64,000 nucleotides of DNA, taken from positions 107,638 to 171,637 of the forward strand of contig CAVUAI010000047.1 of NCBI GenBank assembly GCA_963739385.1, written 5' to 3'. The notes beneath the pieces were generated by a model, which made no database searches, was not told the origin of the DNA, and saw only the letters and a program-made list of their open reading frames with translations. This DNA comes from VAZQ01 sp963739385. Lineage in GTDB: Bacteria; Pseudomonadota; Alphaproteobacteria; Rhizobiales; Xanthobacteraceae. The translations under genes were made by a program, and so were the position numbers. Positions within the stretch are counted from its first letter, which is position 1; every line of letters starts with the position of its first letter. This document shows, one piece after another, positions 36,218 through 44,878 of this stretch.

Positions 36218-37219
36218 ATGACCCAGGTCACACGCCGTAGCGTCGTCACCGCCGCCGCCGCGATGTCCGCAGCCACCGCCATCCCGCTCGTTGCGACAGC
36301 GCCCGTGCGCGCGGCCGCGCCGCCGGCGGGAGCGCAGGCGCCGGGCTGGTATCGCTACAAGGTCGGCGACTTCGAGATCACGGTGGTGACCGACGGCGTG
36401 AACCGTTTCAAGCTTCCCGATGACCTGGTGGCGAACGTGAAGAAGGACGAGGTGAATGCCGCGCTCGCCGCCGCTCACATGGAGCAGGACGTCTTCGTCG
36501 GCCCCTACAATCCGATCGTCGTGAATACCGGGCAGAAGCTCGTCGTGATCGACACCGGCACCGGCGAAGCGGCACATACCACCAGCAAGGGCGCGAACGG
36601 CCAGTTCCTGAGCAATCTCGCCGCCGCCGGCATCGATCCCAAGGCGATCGATGCCGTGATTATCTCGCATTTCCACGGCGACCACGTGAACGGCCTGCTG
36701 CGGGCCGACAGCTCGCTCGCGTTTCCCAATGCCGAGATCCTGGTGCCGGCCGGAGAGCTCAAGTTCTGGATGGACGACGGCGAGATGAGCCGCGCGCCCA
36801 AGGGCCGCATGGAGGGCCTGTTCAAGAACAACCGCCGGGTGTTTGCGGGCGAGGTGATGAAGCGGGTGCGGACCTACGATGAAGGCAAGGAGGTCGTGTC
36901 CGGGATCACCGCGGTCGGCACGCATGGGCATTCGGCGGCGCATAATTCCCACATCGTCGCATCCGGTGCCGGCAAGGTCTATGTCCAGGCCGACGTCACC
37001 CACGTGCCGTTCCTGTTCGCCCGCAACCCCGGCTGGCACGCGTTCTACGACCAGGATCCGGTGATGGCGGAGGCCACGCGCCGCAAGGTCTACGACATGC
37101 TGGTGGCGGAGAAGATGCTGGTGCAGGGCTTTCACTACCCGTTCCCCTCGCTCGCCTATGTCGAGAAGAGCGGATCGGGCTATCGCGAAATTCCGGTGCC
37201 GTGGAATCCGACGATCTGA
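36218..37219 (+). CDS. Tat-exported MBL-fold hydrolase, paralog B
   Basis: The product has 333 residues. The leader VTRRSVVTAAAAMSA again carries a twin arginine. The metal motif is IISHFHGDHVNGLL, with VVIDTGTGEA before it and GTHGHSAAHNSHIV later. It closely matches paralog A at 33095; the most similar block is KVYVQADVT...LFARNPGWH. The start follows GGAGAGGAG. The 214 bases upstream contain no gene but a short dispersed-repeat-like segment. Confidence 0.88.
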   Translation: MTQVTRRSVVTAAAAMSAATAIPLVATAPVRAAAPPAGAQAPGWYRYKVGDFEITVVTDGVNRFKLPDDLVANVKKDEVNAALAAAHMEQDVFVGPYNPIVVNTGQKLVVIDTGTGEAAHTTSKGANGQFLSNLAAAGIDPKAIDAVIISHFHGDHVNGLLRADSSLAFPNAEILVPAGELKFWMDDGEMSRAPKGRMEGLFKNNRRVFAGEVMKRVRTYDEGKEVVSGITAVGTHGHSAAHNSHIVASGAGKVYVQADVTHVPFLFARNPGWHAFYDQDPVMAEATRRKVYDMLVAEKMLVQGFHYPFPSLAYVEKSGSGYREIPVPWNPTI

Positions 37220-37600
37220 AGGTCTGCGCCGGTCGTTGCAAGATCCGCGTCCGCCATCTTGCTGAATAAATCTGCCGCGCCATCGGCATCTTGAAAACGT
37301 CGGCGGCATCGCGCTGCCGGCCGCGATGCGTCTGCGCGGGGCATCGGGTTGACGAAAATGCCGCGCGCCGTTATAGCGCGCGCCATGCCGACGATGTGCC
37401 CGCGATTTCGATGCCGCCGCGGCGCCGCGCAGCCACGATTGCGCAGGCTGCGTCGACTCGCCTGCATTGCGGCACGGACGCGCGATTTCGCATAATCGTC
37501 CTGGTGCCGCCGGATGAGGCTCCGCGGCACATCTCCTGATATCCTCCGCGGCGTTCTCCCTCGTCCGGTCGTGCCCGCCGACAACGAGAAGGAATGACCC
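37220..37600. other. leader region upstream of argC
   Basis: The 381 bases hold a promoter-like pair at 37349-37377. A 36-codon open frame begins at ATG 37384 just after it (MPTMCPRFRCRR) and is Arg-rich and without a ribosome site, so probably not a gene. The rest is GC-rich and featureless. Confidence 0.4.
37349..37377 (+). promoter_or_regulatory. candidate sigma-70 promoter for argC
   Basis: TTGACG at 37349-37354 and TATAGC at 37372-37377 are separated by 17 bases, a good match to the housekeeping consensus in a GC-rich genome. Transcription would start about 220 bases before the argC ATG. No experimental support is available. Confidence 0.5.
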
Positions 37601-38668
37601 ATGCCTACGGAGCCACGGACAAAAGCGCGGATCGGCGTGCTCGGCGCATCGGGCTATACCGGTGCCGAGCTCGTGCGGCTGCTCATCCGCCATCCGCAGG
37701 TCGAGATCGTGCTGCTCACCGCCGAGCGCCGCGCCGGGCAGGCGATGCGCCAGGTCTTTCCCCAGTTCTCGCCCTTCGCGCTGCCCAAACTGGTGGCGAT
37801 CGACGACATCGACTGGGCCGGGGCGGGACTCGATCTCGCGTTCTGCGCGCTGCCGCACGCGACCACGCAGAAGGTGATCGCGGATCTGCTCGCGCGTTCG
37901 CCGCGCACCAAGGTGGTCGATCTCTCCGCCGATTTCCGGCTGGCCGATCCTGCCGCCTATGCGCGCTGGTACGGCCACGAGCACCACGCGCCGGCGCTGC
38001 AGAAGGAGGCGGTCTACGGCCTGGTCGAAATCTACCGCGAGCGGATCAGGTCGGCGCGCCTCGTCGCCAATCCAGGCTGCTACACGACCTGCGCGCAGCT
38101 TCCGCTCATTCCGCTGCTGCGGGCGGCGGCGATCGACCCCGACGAGATCGTGGTGGACGCCAAGTCCGGCATGACCGGCGCGGGCAGGGCGGCGAAGGAG
38201 GAGATGCTGTTCTCGGAAGTCTCCGAGGGCTTTCATGCCTATGGCGTCGGCCACCACCGTCACATGGCCGAGCTCGATCAGGAGCTGTCGAGCGCCGCGG
38301 GGCGCGCCGTCACCGTCAGCTTCACGCCCCACCTCGTGCCCATGAACCGCGGGATTTTCTCGACCATCTATGTGCGGGGAGCGGGGCGGTCGGTCGAAGA
38401 TCTGCACGCGATCCTGATCTCGTCCTATGGCCAGGAGCCGTTCGTGCACGTGCTGCCATACGGGGAAATGCCGCAGACCCGCCATGTGCGCGGCTCCAAC
38501 ATGACCTTCATCGGGGTGGTCAAGGACCGCATCGCCGGCCGCGCCATCATCTGCTCGGCGCTCGACAACCTCACCAAGGGCGCCTCCGGCCAGGCCGTCC
38601 AGAACATGAACCTCATGCTCGGCTTCCCCGAAACCATGGGGCTCGAGCAGGTCGCCCTTTTTCCCTGA
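37601..38668 (+). CDS. argC: N-acetyl-gamma-glutamyl-phosphate reductase
   Basis: The product has 355 residues. The NADP-binding start is ARIGVLGASGYTGAELVRLL. The catalytic cysteine is in LVANPGCYTTCAQLPLIPLL. KSGMTGAGRAAKEEMLFSEV, HHRHMAELDQEL and SFTPHLVPMNRGI complete the family pattern. It carries out the third step of arginine synthesis. The start follows GAGAAGGAATGACCC. A KaiC-like gene follows 72 bases downstream. Confidence 0.96.
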   Translation: MPTEPRTKARIGVLGASGYTGAELVRLLIRHPQVEIVLLTAERRAGQAMRQVFPQFSPFALPKLVAIDDIDWAGAGLDLAFCALPHATTQKVIADLLARSPRTKVVDLSADFRLADPAAYARWYGHEHHAPALQKEAVYGLVEIYRERIRSARLVANPGCYTTCAQLPLIPLLRAAAIDPDEIVVDAKSGMTGAGRAAKEEMLFSEVSEGFHAYGVGHHRHMAELDQELSSAAGRAVTVSFTPHLVPMNRGIFSTIYVRGAGRSVEDLHAILISSYGQEPFVHVLPYGEMPQTRHVRGSNMTFIGVVKDRIAGRAIICSALDNLTKGASGQAVQNMNLMLGFPETMGLEQVALFP

Positions 38669-38740
38669 GAAGCCTTAGGGACAGGCCGGGAACCGGCTGA
38701 AATCTGCGGCGTTGTCGGAGCGCAATTCCGCGGGGTCAGC

Positions 38741-40261
38741 ATGGAAGGTGTGCATTTGGTGGCCGGTGGCCAGGCGGTCTCCACCGGCGTCGACGGGCTG
38801 GATGCCATTCTCGACGGCGGTTACGCCTCCCACCGGATGCACCTGATCGAAGGCCAGCCCGGAACCGGCAAGACCACGCTCGCCTTGCAGTTCCTGTTCG
38901 ATGGGAGGGCCAGGGGAGAGAAGGGCTTTTACGTCACCCTGTCGGAGACCAGGGACGAGTTGATTCAGGTCGCCGAGACCCACGGCTGGTCGCTCGACGG
39001 CATCCACATCTATGAGCTCATTCCGCCCGAGCTGAGCCTCGACCCCAAGCGCGAGCAGAGCGTGGTCTATGCATCGGATCTCGAGCTCGGTGAAACCGTA
39101 CGCATGGTGTTCGACGAGGTCGAACGGGTCGGGCCTGCGCGGGTCGTCTTCGACAGCCTGTCGGAGATCCGGCTGCTGGCGCAGAGCACGCTGCGCTATC
39201 GGCGGCAGGTTGTCGCGCTTAAGCATTTCTTCGCCAAGGAAGGCTGCACGGTCCTGTTCCTCGACGACCTGACCGAAAATGCCGACGACCTCAATCTGCA
39301 CAGCCTCGCGCACGGCGTGGTCCGTCTCGAGCAGCGCGCGGTGGAATATGGCGCCGAGCGGCGCCGCCTGCGCGTATTCAAGATGCGCGGGCGCAGGTTT
39401 CGCGGCGGCTTCCACGACTTCGTCATCCGCAAGGGCGGGATCATGCTGTTCCCGCGCCTGGTCGCCTCGGACTATGCCGGCTACCACGGGGACGAAGCGC
39501 CCGTGATGAGCGGGGTCGCGGAGCTCGACAACCTCCTGGGCGGCGGGCTCGATCGCGGCACCAGCACGTTGCTGCTCGGACCGTCGGGTTCCGGAAAATC
39601 GTCATTCGCGTTGCAATACGTAATGGCGGCTCTGCAGCGCAAGGAGCGGGCGCTGTTCGTGACCTTCGACGAGACCAAGCACATCTTCCGCAAACGCGCA
39701 GCCGGAATGGGCTGGGATCTCGGGCCGGATATCGAAGCCGGGCGGCTGATCCTCGAGCAGGTCGACCCTGCGGAGCTGTGTCCCGGCGAGCTCACCGGCA
39801 TGATCCGGAAGCATGTCACGGAAGACGGCGTGCGCATCGTCGTCCTCGACAGCCTCAGCGGCTACCAGAATGCGGTGCCGGCGGAGCAGTTCATGCTGCT
39901 GATGATGCATGAGCTTCTCACCTATCTCAATCAGCAGGGCGTGGTGACCATCCTAGTGCTGGCGCAGCATGGCTTGGTCGGGCCGATGCAGAGCGCGGTC
40001 GACCTGACCTATCTCAGCGACACCGTGCTGGTGATGCGCTTCTTCGAATCCGGGGGAAAGATCCGGCGCGCGATCTCGGCGCTCAAGAAGCGGACCGGCA
40101 GGCACGAGGATTCGATTCGCGAGTACAAGCTCGACCATCGCGGCATCCGCGTCGGCCCGCCACTCGATGAATTCCAGGGAGTCCTGACCGGTGTTCCGGT
40201 CTTCACCGGACAGGTATCTCGGCTGCTTGAGACGCGCGAAAATGCTCGGTCAAAACGCTGA
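38741..40261 (+). CDS. KaiC-like protein with two RecA/ATPase domains
   Basis: The product has 506 residues, close to cyanobacterial KaiC. Two P-loops are seen: EGQPGTGKTTLALQF (about residues 37-51) and LGPSGSGKSSFALQY (about 279-293). SETRDEL and DETKHIF follow each, and VVFDSLSEIRLL and VVLDSLSGYQNA look like Walker B. The segment DLTYLSDTVLVMRFFESGG aligns with the KaiC-II autophosphorylation region, but the Ser-Thr pair is not clearly present. The 3' end overlaps the start of a hybrid histidine kinase by 20 bases. No KaiA or KaiB gene is in the window. A clock function is not implied. Confidence 0.9.
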   Translation: MEGVHLVAGGQAVSTGVDGLDAILDGGYASHRMHLIEGQPGTGKTTLALQFLFDGRARGEKGFYVTLSETRDELIQVAETHGWSLDGIHIYELIPPELSLDPKREQSVVYASDLELGETVRMVFDEVERVGPARVVFDSLSEIRLLAQSTLRYRRQVVALKHFFAKEGCTVLFLDDLTENADDLNLHSLAHGVVRLEQRAVEYGAERRRLRVFKMRGRRFRGGFHDFVIRKGGIMLFPRLVASDYAGYHGDEAPVMSGVAELDNLLGGGLDRGTSTLLLGPSGSGKSSFALQYVMAALQRKERALFVTFDETKHIFRKRAAGMGWDLGPDIEAGRLILEQVDPAELCPGELTGMIRKHVTEDGVRIVVLDSLSGYQNAVPAEQFMLLMMHELLTYLNQQGVVTILVLAQHGLVGPMQSAVDLTYLSDTVLVMRFFESGGKIRRAISALKKRTGRHEDSIREYKLDHRGIRVGPPLDEFQGVLTGVPVFTGQVSRLLETRENARSKR

Positions 40262-42023
40262 TACCGCGGCCGATCCGGTCCTCGTCTTCGCACCGGGCGG
40301 GCGCGACGCGGAGGTGATTTGCCGAACGCTGGCGAGCGGCGGCCTCACCCCGCAACCGGTTGACCAGCTGTCGGGGCTGCTCGGAAGGCTCGAGCGCGCC
40401 GCGGCGGCGGTGGTGGCCGAGGAAGGCCTGCTGCACATCGACCGCGGACCGCTGGCGGGCTGGGTCGCCGGCCAACCGCCATGGTCGGATTTTCCGTTCA
40501 TCCTGTTGACGCTGCGTGGCAACGGCAGCGCCGGCCACACCCCGCATCTGATCGATCTGCTCGGCAATGTGACGGTGCTGGAACGTCCGCTGCGGCCGAT
40601 GACGTTGCTGAGCGCGGCCCAGGCGGCGCAGCGGGCGCGCCGCCGCCAACGCCAGGCGTACGCCTTCCTGCAGGAGCGCGAACGCGCCGAAGCGCGCATG
40701 CGCGAGCTCGCCGCCAGCCTCGAGCGCCGGGTCGAGGAGCGCACCCGCCAGCTGTCCCAGGCCAACGACCGCCTGATGGCGGAGATCGGCGAGCGCGAGC
40801 GCGCCGAGTCTGTCCTGCTGCAGGCCCAGAAGATGGAAGCCATCGGCCAGCTGACCGGCGGCGTCGCGCACGATTTCAACAACCTGCTGACCGCCGTGGT
40901 CGGCAATCTCGATCTGCTCGCGCATCGGGTCGAGGGCGAGCGTCAGCAGCGGCTCGTGCGCAATGCCATGCGTGCCGCCGAGCGCGGCGCCAAGCTGACC
41001 GAGCAGTTGCTGGCGTTTTCGCGCCGGCAGCGGCTGATGCCCGGTGCCGTCGACGTCAATGCATTGATGGCGGGCATGGGCGACCTTCTGTCCCGCACCA
41101 TCGGTGCCACCATCCGGGTGGAAACGGATCTGCAGCCCGGCCTGTGGACCGCGCTGGCGGATCCGCATCAGCTCGAGCTGGTGATTCTGAACCTGGCCAT
41201 CAACGCGCGCGACGCCATGCCAGGGGGCGGCCGGCTCACGATCGAAACTAAGAATGTCGCGGCGTTGTCGGGCGAGCTCGCGGGCGAGCTCGTCGATCGC
41301 CACTACGTGCAGATCGCGGTCGCCGACAGCGGGGTCGGAATGCCGGCGGACGTGCTCGCGCGGGCATTCGAGCCGTTCTTCACGACCAAGCCCTACGGGC
41401 GCGGGACGGGCCTGGGGCTGTCGCAAGTCTACGGTTTTGCCAAGCAGTCCGGCGGCACCGTGCGCATCGACTCCGTTGTTGGGGAGGGAACCAGGGTGCG
41501 GGTCTATCTGCCCCGCACCGAGGCTGCGGCCCAGGAGTCCGACGTCATCGGCCAGCAGGCCGCCGCCGTGCAGGGTCATGCGGTCGTTCTCGTTGTCGAT
41601 GATGATGCCGACGTGCGCGAGCTCGTGGTCGCGATGCTGCAGGATCTGGGCTATCGCGTGCTGGCCGCCGATGGCGGGGGGCCAGCCCGCGAGATTCTCG
41701 ACGGCGACGCCGAGATCGATCTGCTGCTGGTGGATGTCGCCATGCCGGGGATCAGCGGCGTCGAGCTCGCGCGCCACGCCCGGCGGCGGCGGCCCGATCT
41801 GCCCGTCCTGTTCGCCAGCGGCTATGCCGACATGGATGCGTTCGGGACCGACCTGCAGTCGGAGGATCTGATCAAGAAGCCGTACCGCGCCGCCGACCTC
41901 GCCGTCCGGGTGCAGGAGGCGCTGCGGCGCGCCGAAGGCCGGCCGCCGGGACCCGCCTCGAACGTGGTGAACCTGCGAAAGAAGATGCTCGCCGCCTTGG
42001 GGAAAAACGACGGCGACCGCTGA
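40242..42023 (+). CDS. hybrid histidine kinase with pseudo-receiver N-terminus
   Basis: The product has 593 residues from ATG 40242, inside the KaiC-like gene end. The first 120 residues resemble a receiver fold (VLVFAPGGRDAEVICRTLAS ... VTVLERPLRPMTLLSAAQ) but lack an aspartate where the phosphoacceptor should be (AAVVAEEGLL). A coiled coil follows, then HisKA with VAHDFNNLLT, HATPase motifs NLAINARDAM, DSGVGMPADV and GTGLGLSQVYGF, and a C-terminal receiver with LLLVDVAMPGISG and IKKPY. It is soluble, with no membrane helix. The gene pair suggests that KaiC-like ATPase output feeds this kinase. Confidence 0.92.
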   Translation: MLGQNADTAADPVLVFAPGGRDAEVICRTLASGGLTPQPVDQLSGLLGRLERAAAAVVAEEGLLHIDRGPLAGWVAGQPPWSDFPFILLTLRGNGSAGHTPHLIDLLGNVTVLERPLRPMTLLSAAQAAQRARRRQRQAYAFLQERERAEARMRELAASLERRVEERTRQLSQANDRLMAEIGERERAESVLLQAQKMEAIGQLTGGVAHDFNNLLTAVVGNLDLLAHRVEGERQQRLVRNAMRAAERGAKLTEQLLAFSRRQRLMPGAVDVNALMAGMGDLLSRTIGATIRVETDLQPGLWTALADPHQLELVILNLAINARDAMPGGGRLTIETKNVAALSGELAGELVDRHYVQIAVADSGVGMPADVLARAFEPFFTTKPYGRGTGLGLSQVYGFAKQSGGTVRIDSVVGEGTRVRVYLPRTEAAAQESDVIGQQAAAVQGHAVVLVVDDDADVRELVVAMLQDLGYRVLAADGGGPAREILDGDAEIDLLLVDVAMPGISGVELARHARRRRPDLPVLFASGYADMDAFGTDLQSEDLIKKPYRAADLAVRVQEALRRAEGRPPGPASNVVNLRKKMLAALGKNDGDR

Positions 42024-42407
42024 TGCATGATCCCGGAGCGCGGCGGGCTTTGGCGGTCAAGATCCTGCATCCAGTCAAAGACTTGGAGCGACATCGCGAT
42101 CCGATTTTGAAGCCGTCTCGCGCTCGCCTTTTGGGCTTGCGTGTCTGGCACCCCTGAGCGGTCGGGGTGGGGATCGGTCCAGGAATACCGGAATTCCGCC
42201 CAAGCGCTTCCACGGCATGAATTTATCGCCCCGGGATTGAACCAATCCGTCCGTGCGCACGACTAAATCGATAGCAGGCAGCCCCATGATGGCTGCCCAT
42301 GGTGGCGTAGCTCGGGGGCATTCAATGCGTTTGCACACTTCACGGCGTCGGCGATCTACCCTCTGGCGGTCATCGGAGGCTGCCTCGGGGTCTACGCCGT
42401 CTCTGCC
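42024..42407. other. region between the kinase and the Ala/Pro-rich gene
   Basis: The 384 bases show no complete gene. In the last 140 bases the frame of the next gene is open and reads AFNAFAHFTASAIYPLAVIG and CLGVYAVSAVAFNWFVAP, which looks like a coding membrane segment, yet no ATG, GTG or TTG begins it in frame. The promoter of the Ala/Pro-rich gene may lie near 42220-42300. Confidence 0.4.
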
Positions 42408-43028
42408 GTGGCCTTCAATTGGTTCGTGGCGCCCACCGTGGCGAAGAATCAGGCGGCGGCCCCTGTCGAGGCCGCGCCCGCGCGGGTCGTGCAGACCGCG
42501 GTGCCGGTTGCGCCTCCCGCGCCGGCGGCGAAGACCGGCCAGAAACAGCCGACCCCGGCTTCAGTCGCGGCAGCCGCACGCGAGAAGACGCGCTCGGCCG
42601 CAGCGAAGCAAGCTGTCGCGGCGGAGCCGCCGCCGATGGTGGTGACGAAACCGCAGGCGCCAGTCCCGGCCCAGGCCGCAGCACCAGCCCCGGCTCCGGT
42701 CACGGCAACCGCAACCGCACCGACACCGGCGGCGGCCCCAGCCCCAGCCACGGCAGCCGCACCGGTCACGGCAGCCGCGCCGGCACCGGTGTCCCCGGAA
42801 ACCGCCCGCGCCGAGCTGTCGGCGCCGGTCGCATCGGAACCGGCGGCGTCAGCCTTGGCGATGGCGCCGGAGTCCACCGAGGTCGCCCCGGCGGTCGCAC
42901 CCGCGGCACCGAAAAAGTCGAAGAAGGCACGCACCGCCACGCGACGCGACCGGCCTTCGCGAGACTACTTCAACCCGTTCAGGTTCTTTGCCAGCGGTCC
43001 CTCGACCGGCTCCCGTCCCTGGTTCTAG
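42408..43028 (+). CDS. Ala/Pro-rich low-complexity protein, start uncertain
   Basis: From GTG 42408 the product has 206 residues. It is a long Ala/Pro/Val-rich stretch (PAPAPVTATATAPTPAAAPA and similar), then a basic tail KKSKKARTATRRDRPSRDYF and FNPFRFFASG. Upstream the frame stays open from 42267 and encodes a membrane helix, so the native protein probably starts near 42320 and was shortened by loss of the start codon or by an error. The expected topology is one N-terminal anchor plus a periplasmic low-complexity region. Function unknown. Confidence 0.6.
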   Translation: MAFNWFVAPTVAKNQAAAPVEAAPARVVQTAVPVAPPAPAAKTGQKQPTPASVAAAAREKTRSAAAKQAVAAEPPPMVVTKPQAPVPAQAAAPAPAPVTATATAPTPAAAPAPATAAAPVTAAAPAPVSPETARAELSAPVASEPAASALAMAPESTEVAPAVAPAAPKKSKKARTATRRDRPSRDYFNPFRFFASGPSTGSRPWF

Positions 43029-43255
43029 GCGGTCTGCCCATCAGTCGGCTTGCTTGATCCGGCGCGTCCGCCTAGGCCCCCGAGAGCGGCCCAAGAGCTG
43101 GCGTGCCGGAACCGTCGCAGACCCTCCCGGACACGAGAGCGCCGGGCCGCCCTCGTTCCCCAATGTCAACGGCCTCGCTCAGGTGACCGACGGGCTTACG
43201 ACCGCCTTCGGACCGGACGCGTCGCTCCACTCCGGTCAGACCCGCGCCACGCCTC

Positions 43256-43987
43256 TCACTCCTGTCGGCAAAAACGCATGGAATCTGCTGCGGCATAAGC
43301 TGCCGCCGCGTAATCGGCGTCGCGCGTCGCGCGCAGGCGCTCAATCAGCAGGTCCACGCGGCTCGCCGGGATCGCACACGTGACCTCGTTGTTCGACATG
43401 CCCGTGCGCACCCGGCTCAACATGCAGCCGACGCTCAGCGCGATCTCGCCGCTCTCCTTGGCGATCGCAACGATGTGGCATTGCGGTTTGCCTTCGAAGC
43501 GAAGGCCGGGCCACGCATCGTGCATTAGCATCTGCTGCTTTCCATTCAGCCGCAGCAGAATGACCGACGGCTCGACCGGCACGTCGCGCAACGGTCCATA
43601 GACGATACTTTTCGGCCTTTCGCGCACCACCGCGATCTTGGCCACTGCTTCCGGCGTGACCCATTTGGACTCGCATAGCGCCGCGACATCGGAATTGTGG
43701 GCGATCTCCTCCACCGTCTTGAAACCATGGGTCAGGCTCCCGACGCTGCAATTACCGTGATCCTCCGCTGTCGTGGCGAACACGCCCTGCGTGCCTTCGA
43801 TCCAGAAGACGCAACTCGCTGCAACAGCTCCCGTCCGTCCGTCCGTCGTTGCCGGTGGCATGGTTCGTGCGATGCGGCCGATCCCGACCGGAACCTGCCT
43901 GCTAAAGGCGATGGCAATCGGCGGGACCGCCAGGCCCAACAGATCCTGCAGATCGAGGTGCCAACTCTCGAAGCGATTCTGCGGCAT
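43256..43987 (-). CDS. DUF169 (COG2043-like) family protein
   Basis: The product has 243 residues from ATG 43987 (MPQNRFESWHLDLQDLLGL). Features are PPIAIAFSRQVPVGIGR, AASCVFWIEGTQGVFATTAE, DHGNCSVGSLTHGF and SEGxIxLSVGC-like EIALSVGCMLSRVRTGMSNN. The family has conserved cysteines and unknown function, and often sits near methyltransferases. It is the last gene of a minus-strand set headed by a binding protein at 47429. The frame is open upstream to 44164 without similarity. Confidence 0.75.
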   Translation of the reverse strand: MPQNRFESWHLDLQDLLGLAVPPIAIAFSRQVPVGIGRIARTMPPATTDGRTGAVAASCVFWIEGTQGVFATTAEDHGNCSVGSLTHGFKTVEEIAHNSDVAALCESKWVTPEAVAKIAVVRERPKSIVYGPLRDVPVEPSVILLRLNGKQQMLMHDAWPGLRFEGKPQCHIVAIAKESGEIALSVGCMLSRVRTGMSNNEVTCAIPASRVDLLIERLRATRDADYAAAAYAAADSMRFCRQE

Positions 43988-44042
43988 GCGCCATCTCCCG
44001 ATCAGAAGTTCCTGTGCGCCTGTTCGATCGGCGACTGATGCA

Positions 44043-44852
44043 TCACCCGCCGTCCTTGCGTGCGGCGAGGCTGAGGAACAGCAGGGCTCCGTAGAACGTG
44101 CCGTTCGCCACGCGCCTGCGCGCCTCTCCGTCCAAACCGTCAACCAGGCAAGGACCGATCTCACCGGCCCGGCCGGCGGCGTGAGCGCCGCGCGCCAGCA
44201 GCGTCAGCAAGAAGTCGGGGCTCGTCGTCTGTACATAGCCGTGCGGTTCGACCGACTCCACTCTGAAGCCCGCCGCGGCGACAAGAGCAGGAAGCCGCCG
44301 CATGAGGTAGGGCGCGTGCACCAGATGACGCAGCACTGCCGTTACCGCGGACTGCAGCGGATCGCCGTCGCACAGCGCGACGGTGAGGGTCGCAAAGTCG
44401 CCGTCGAAGATCACGAGTTGCCCGCCCGGCCGGAGAACTCGGCGGGCCTCGGCCAGCGCCTCTTCCGGATCGACCAAATGCGAGTAGACCGTATGCGCGA
44501 TCACGAGGTCGAAGGAGGCGTCCGCCTGCCCGGTCGCACCGGCGTCGCCGACCGTGAACGAGACGCGGGGTTCGCCCTCGAATGTCGCTCGCGCCATGTC
44601 GATGAACATGGGGGACGGATCGATGCCGACGAGTTGCGCCGGGCCGACGTGCCGCATGATGAGCTTCGTCGTCGCGCCGGTTCCGCAGCCGATCTCAAGC
44701 ACGCGAGCTTCGCCCGGCAGGGCGATCCGCGCCATGTAGCCCGCACAGATGGTCTGCATGGCGGGCTCGGCTGCACGCACCTCCAGCGACTTGGCGATGG
44801 CGTCCAACACCTCGCGCGGCTGCTCTCTGATGCGGATGTATTGATCGGTCAC
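44043..44852 (-). CDS. class I SAM-dependent methyltransferase
   Basis: The product has 269 residues from GTG 44852, ten bases after AAGGG. Motif I is VLEIGCGTGATTKLI, motif II region VGIDPSPMFIDMARATF, with FDLVIAHTVYSHL and EARRVLRPGGQLVIFDGDF. The C-terminal part (FRVESVEPHGYVQTTSPDFL) is typical of UbiE/Methyltransf_11 proteins. It lacks the three-cysteine pattern of ArsM. It lies 26 bases after the ABC permease, so substrate uptake and methylation may be linked. Confidence 0.85.
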   Translation of the reverse strand: MTDQYIRIREQPREVLDAIAKSLEVRAAEPAMQTICAGYMARIALPGEARVLEIGCGTGATTKLIMRHVGPAQLVGIDPSPMFIDMARATFEGEPRVSFTVGDAGATGQADASFDLVIAHTVYSHLVDPEEALAEARRVLRPGGQLVIFDGDFATLTVALCDGDPLQSAVTAVLRHLVHAPYLMRRLPALVAAAGFRVESVEPHGYVQTTSPDFLLTLLARGAHAAGRAGEIGPCLVDGLDGEARRRVANGTFYGALLFLSLAARKDGG

Positions 44853-44878
44853 GACGACGTACCCTTGGCGACCTGCGC

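Noticed and set aside
37384..37494. 36-codon Arg-rich frame upstream of argC as an attenuator leader peptide
   Set aside because: Although placed after a promoter-like pair and rich in arginine, it lacks a ribosome site and no alternative hairpins with a T-run were seen. The Arg content may only reflect GC richness.
35894..38485. 863-residue minus-strand frame spanning LysR, MBL and argC genes
   Set aside because: It crosses three well-supported plus-strand genes and an intergenic region, with biased His/Arg/Gly composition.
44043..44852. Arsenite methyltransferase ArsM
   Set aside because: It lacks the conserved cysteine pattern of ArsM and is far from the ars operon; kept as a generic methyltransferase.
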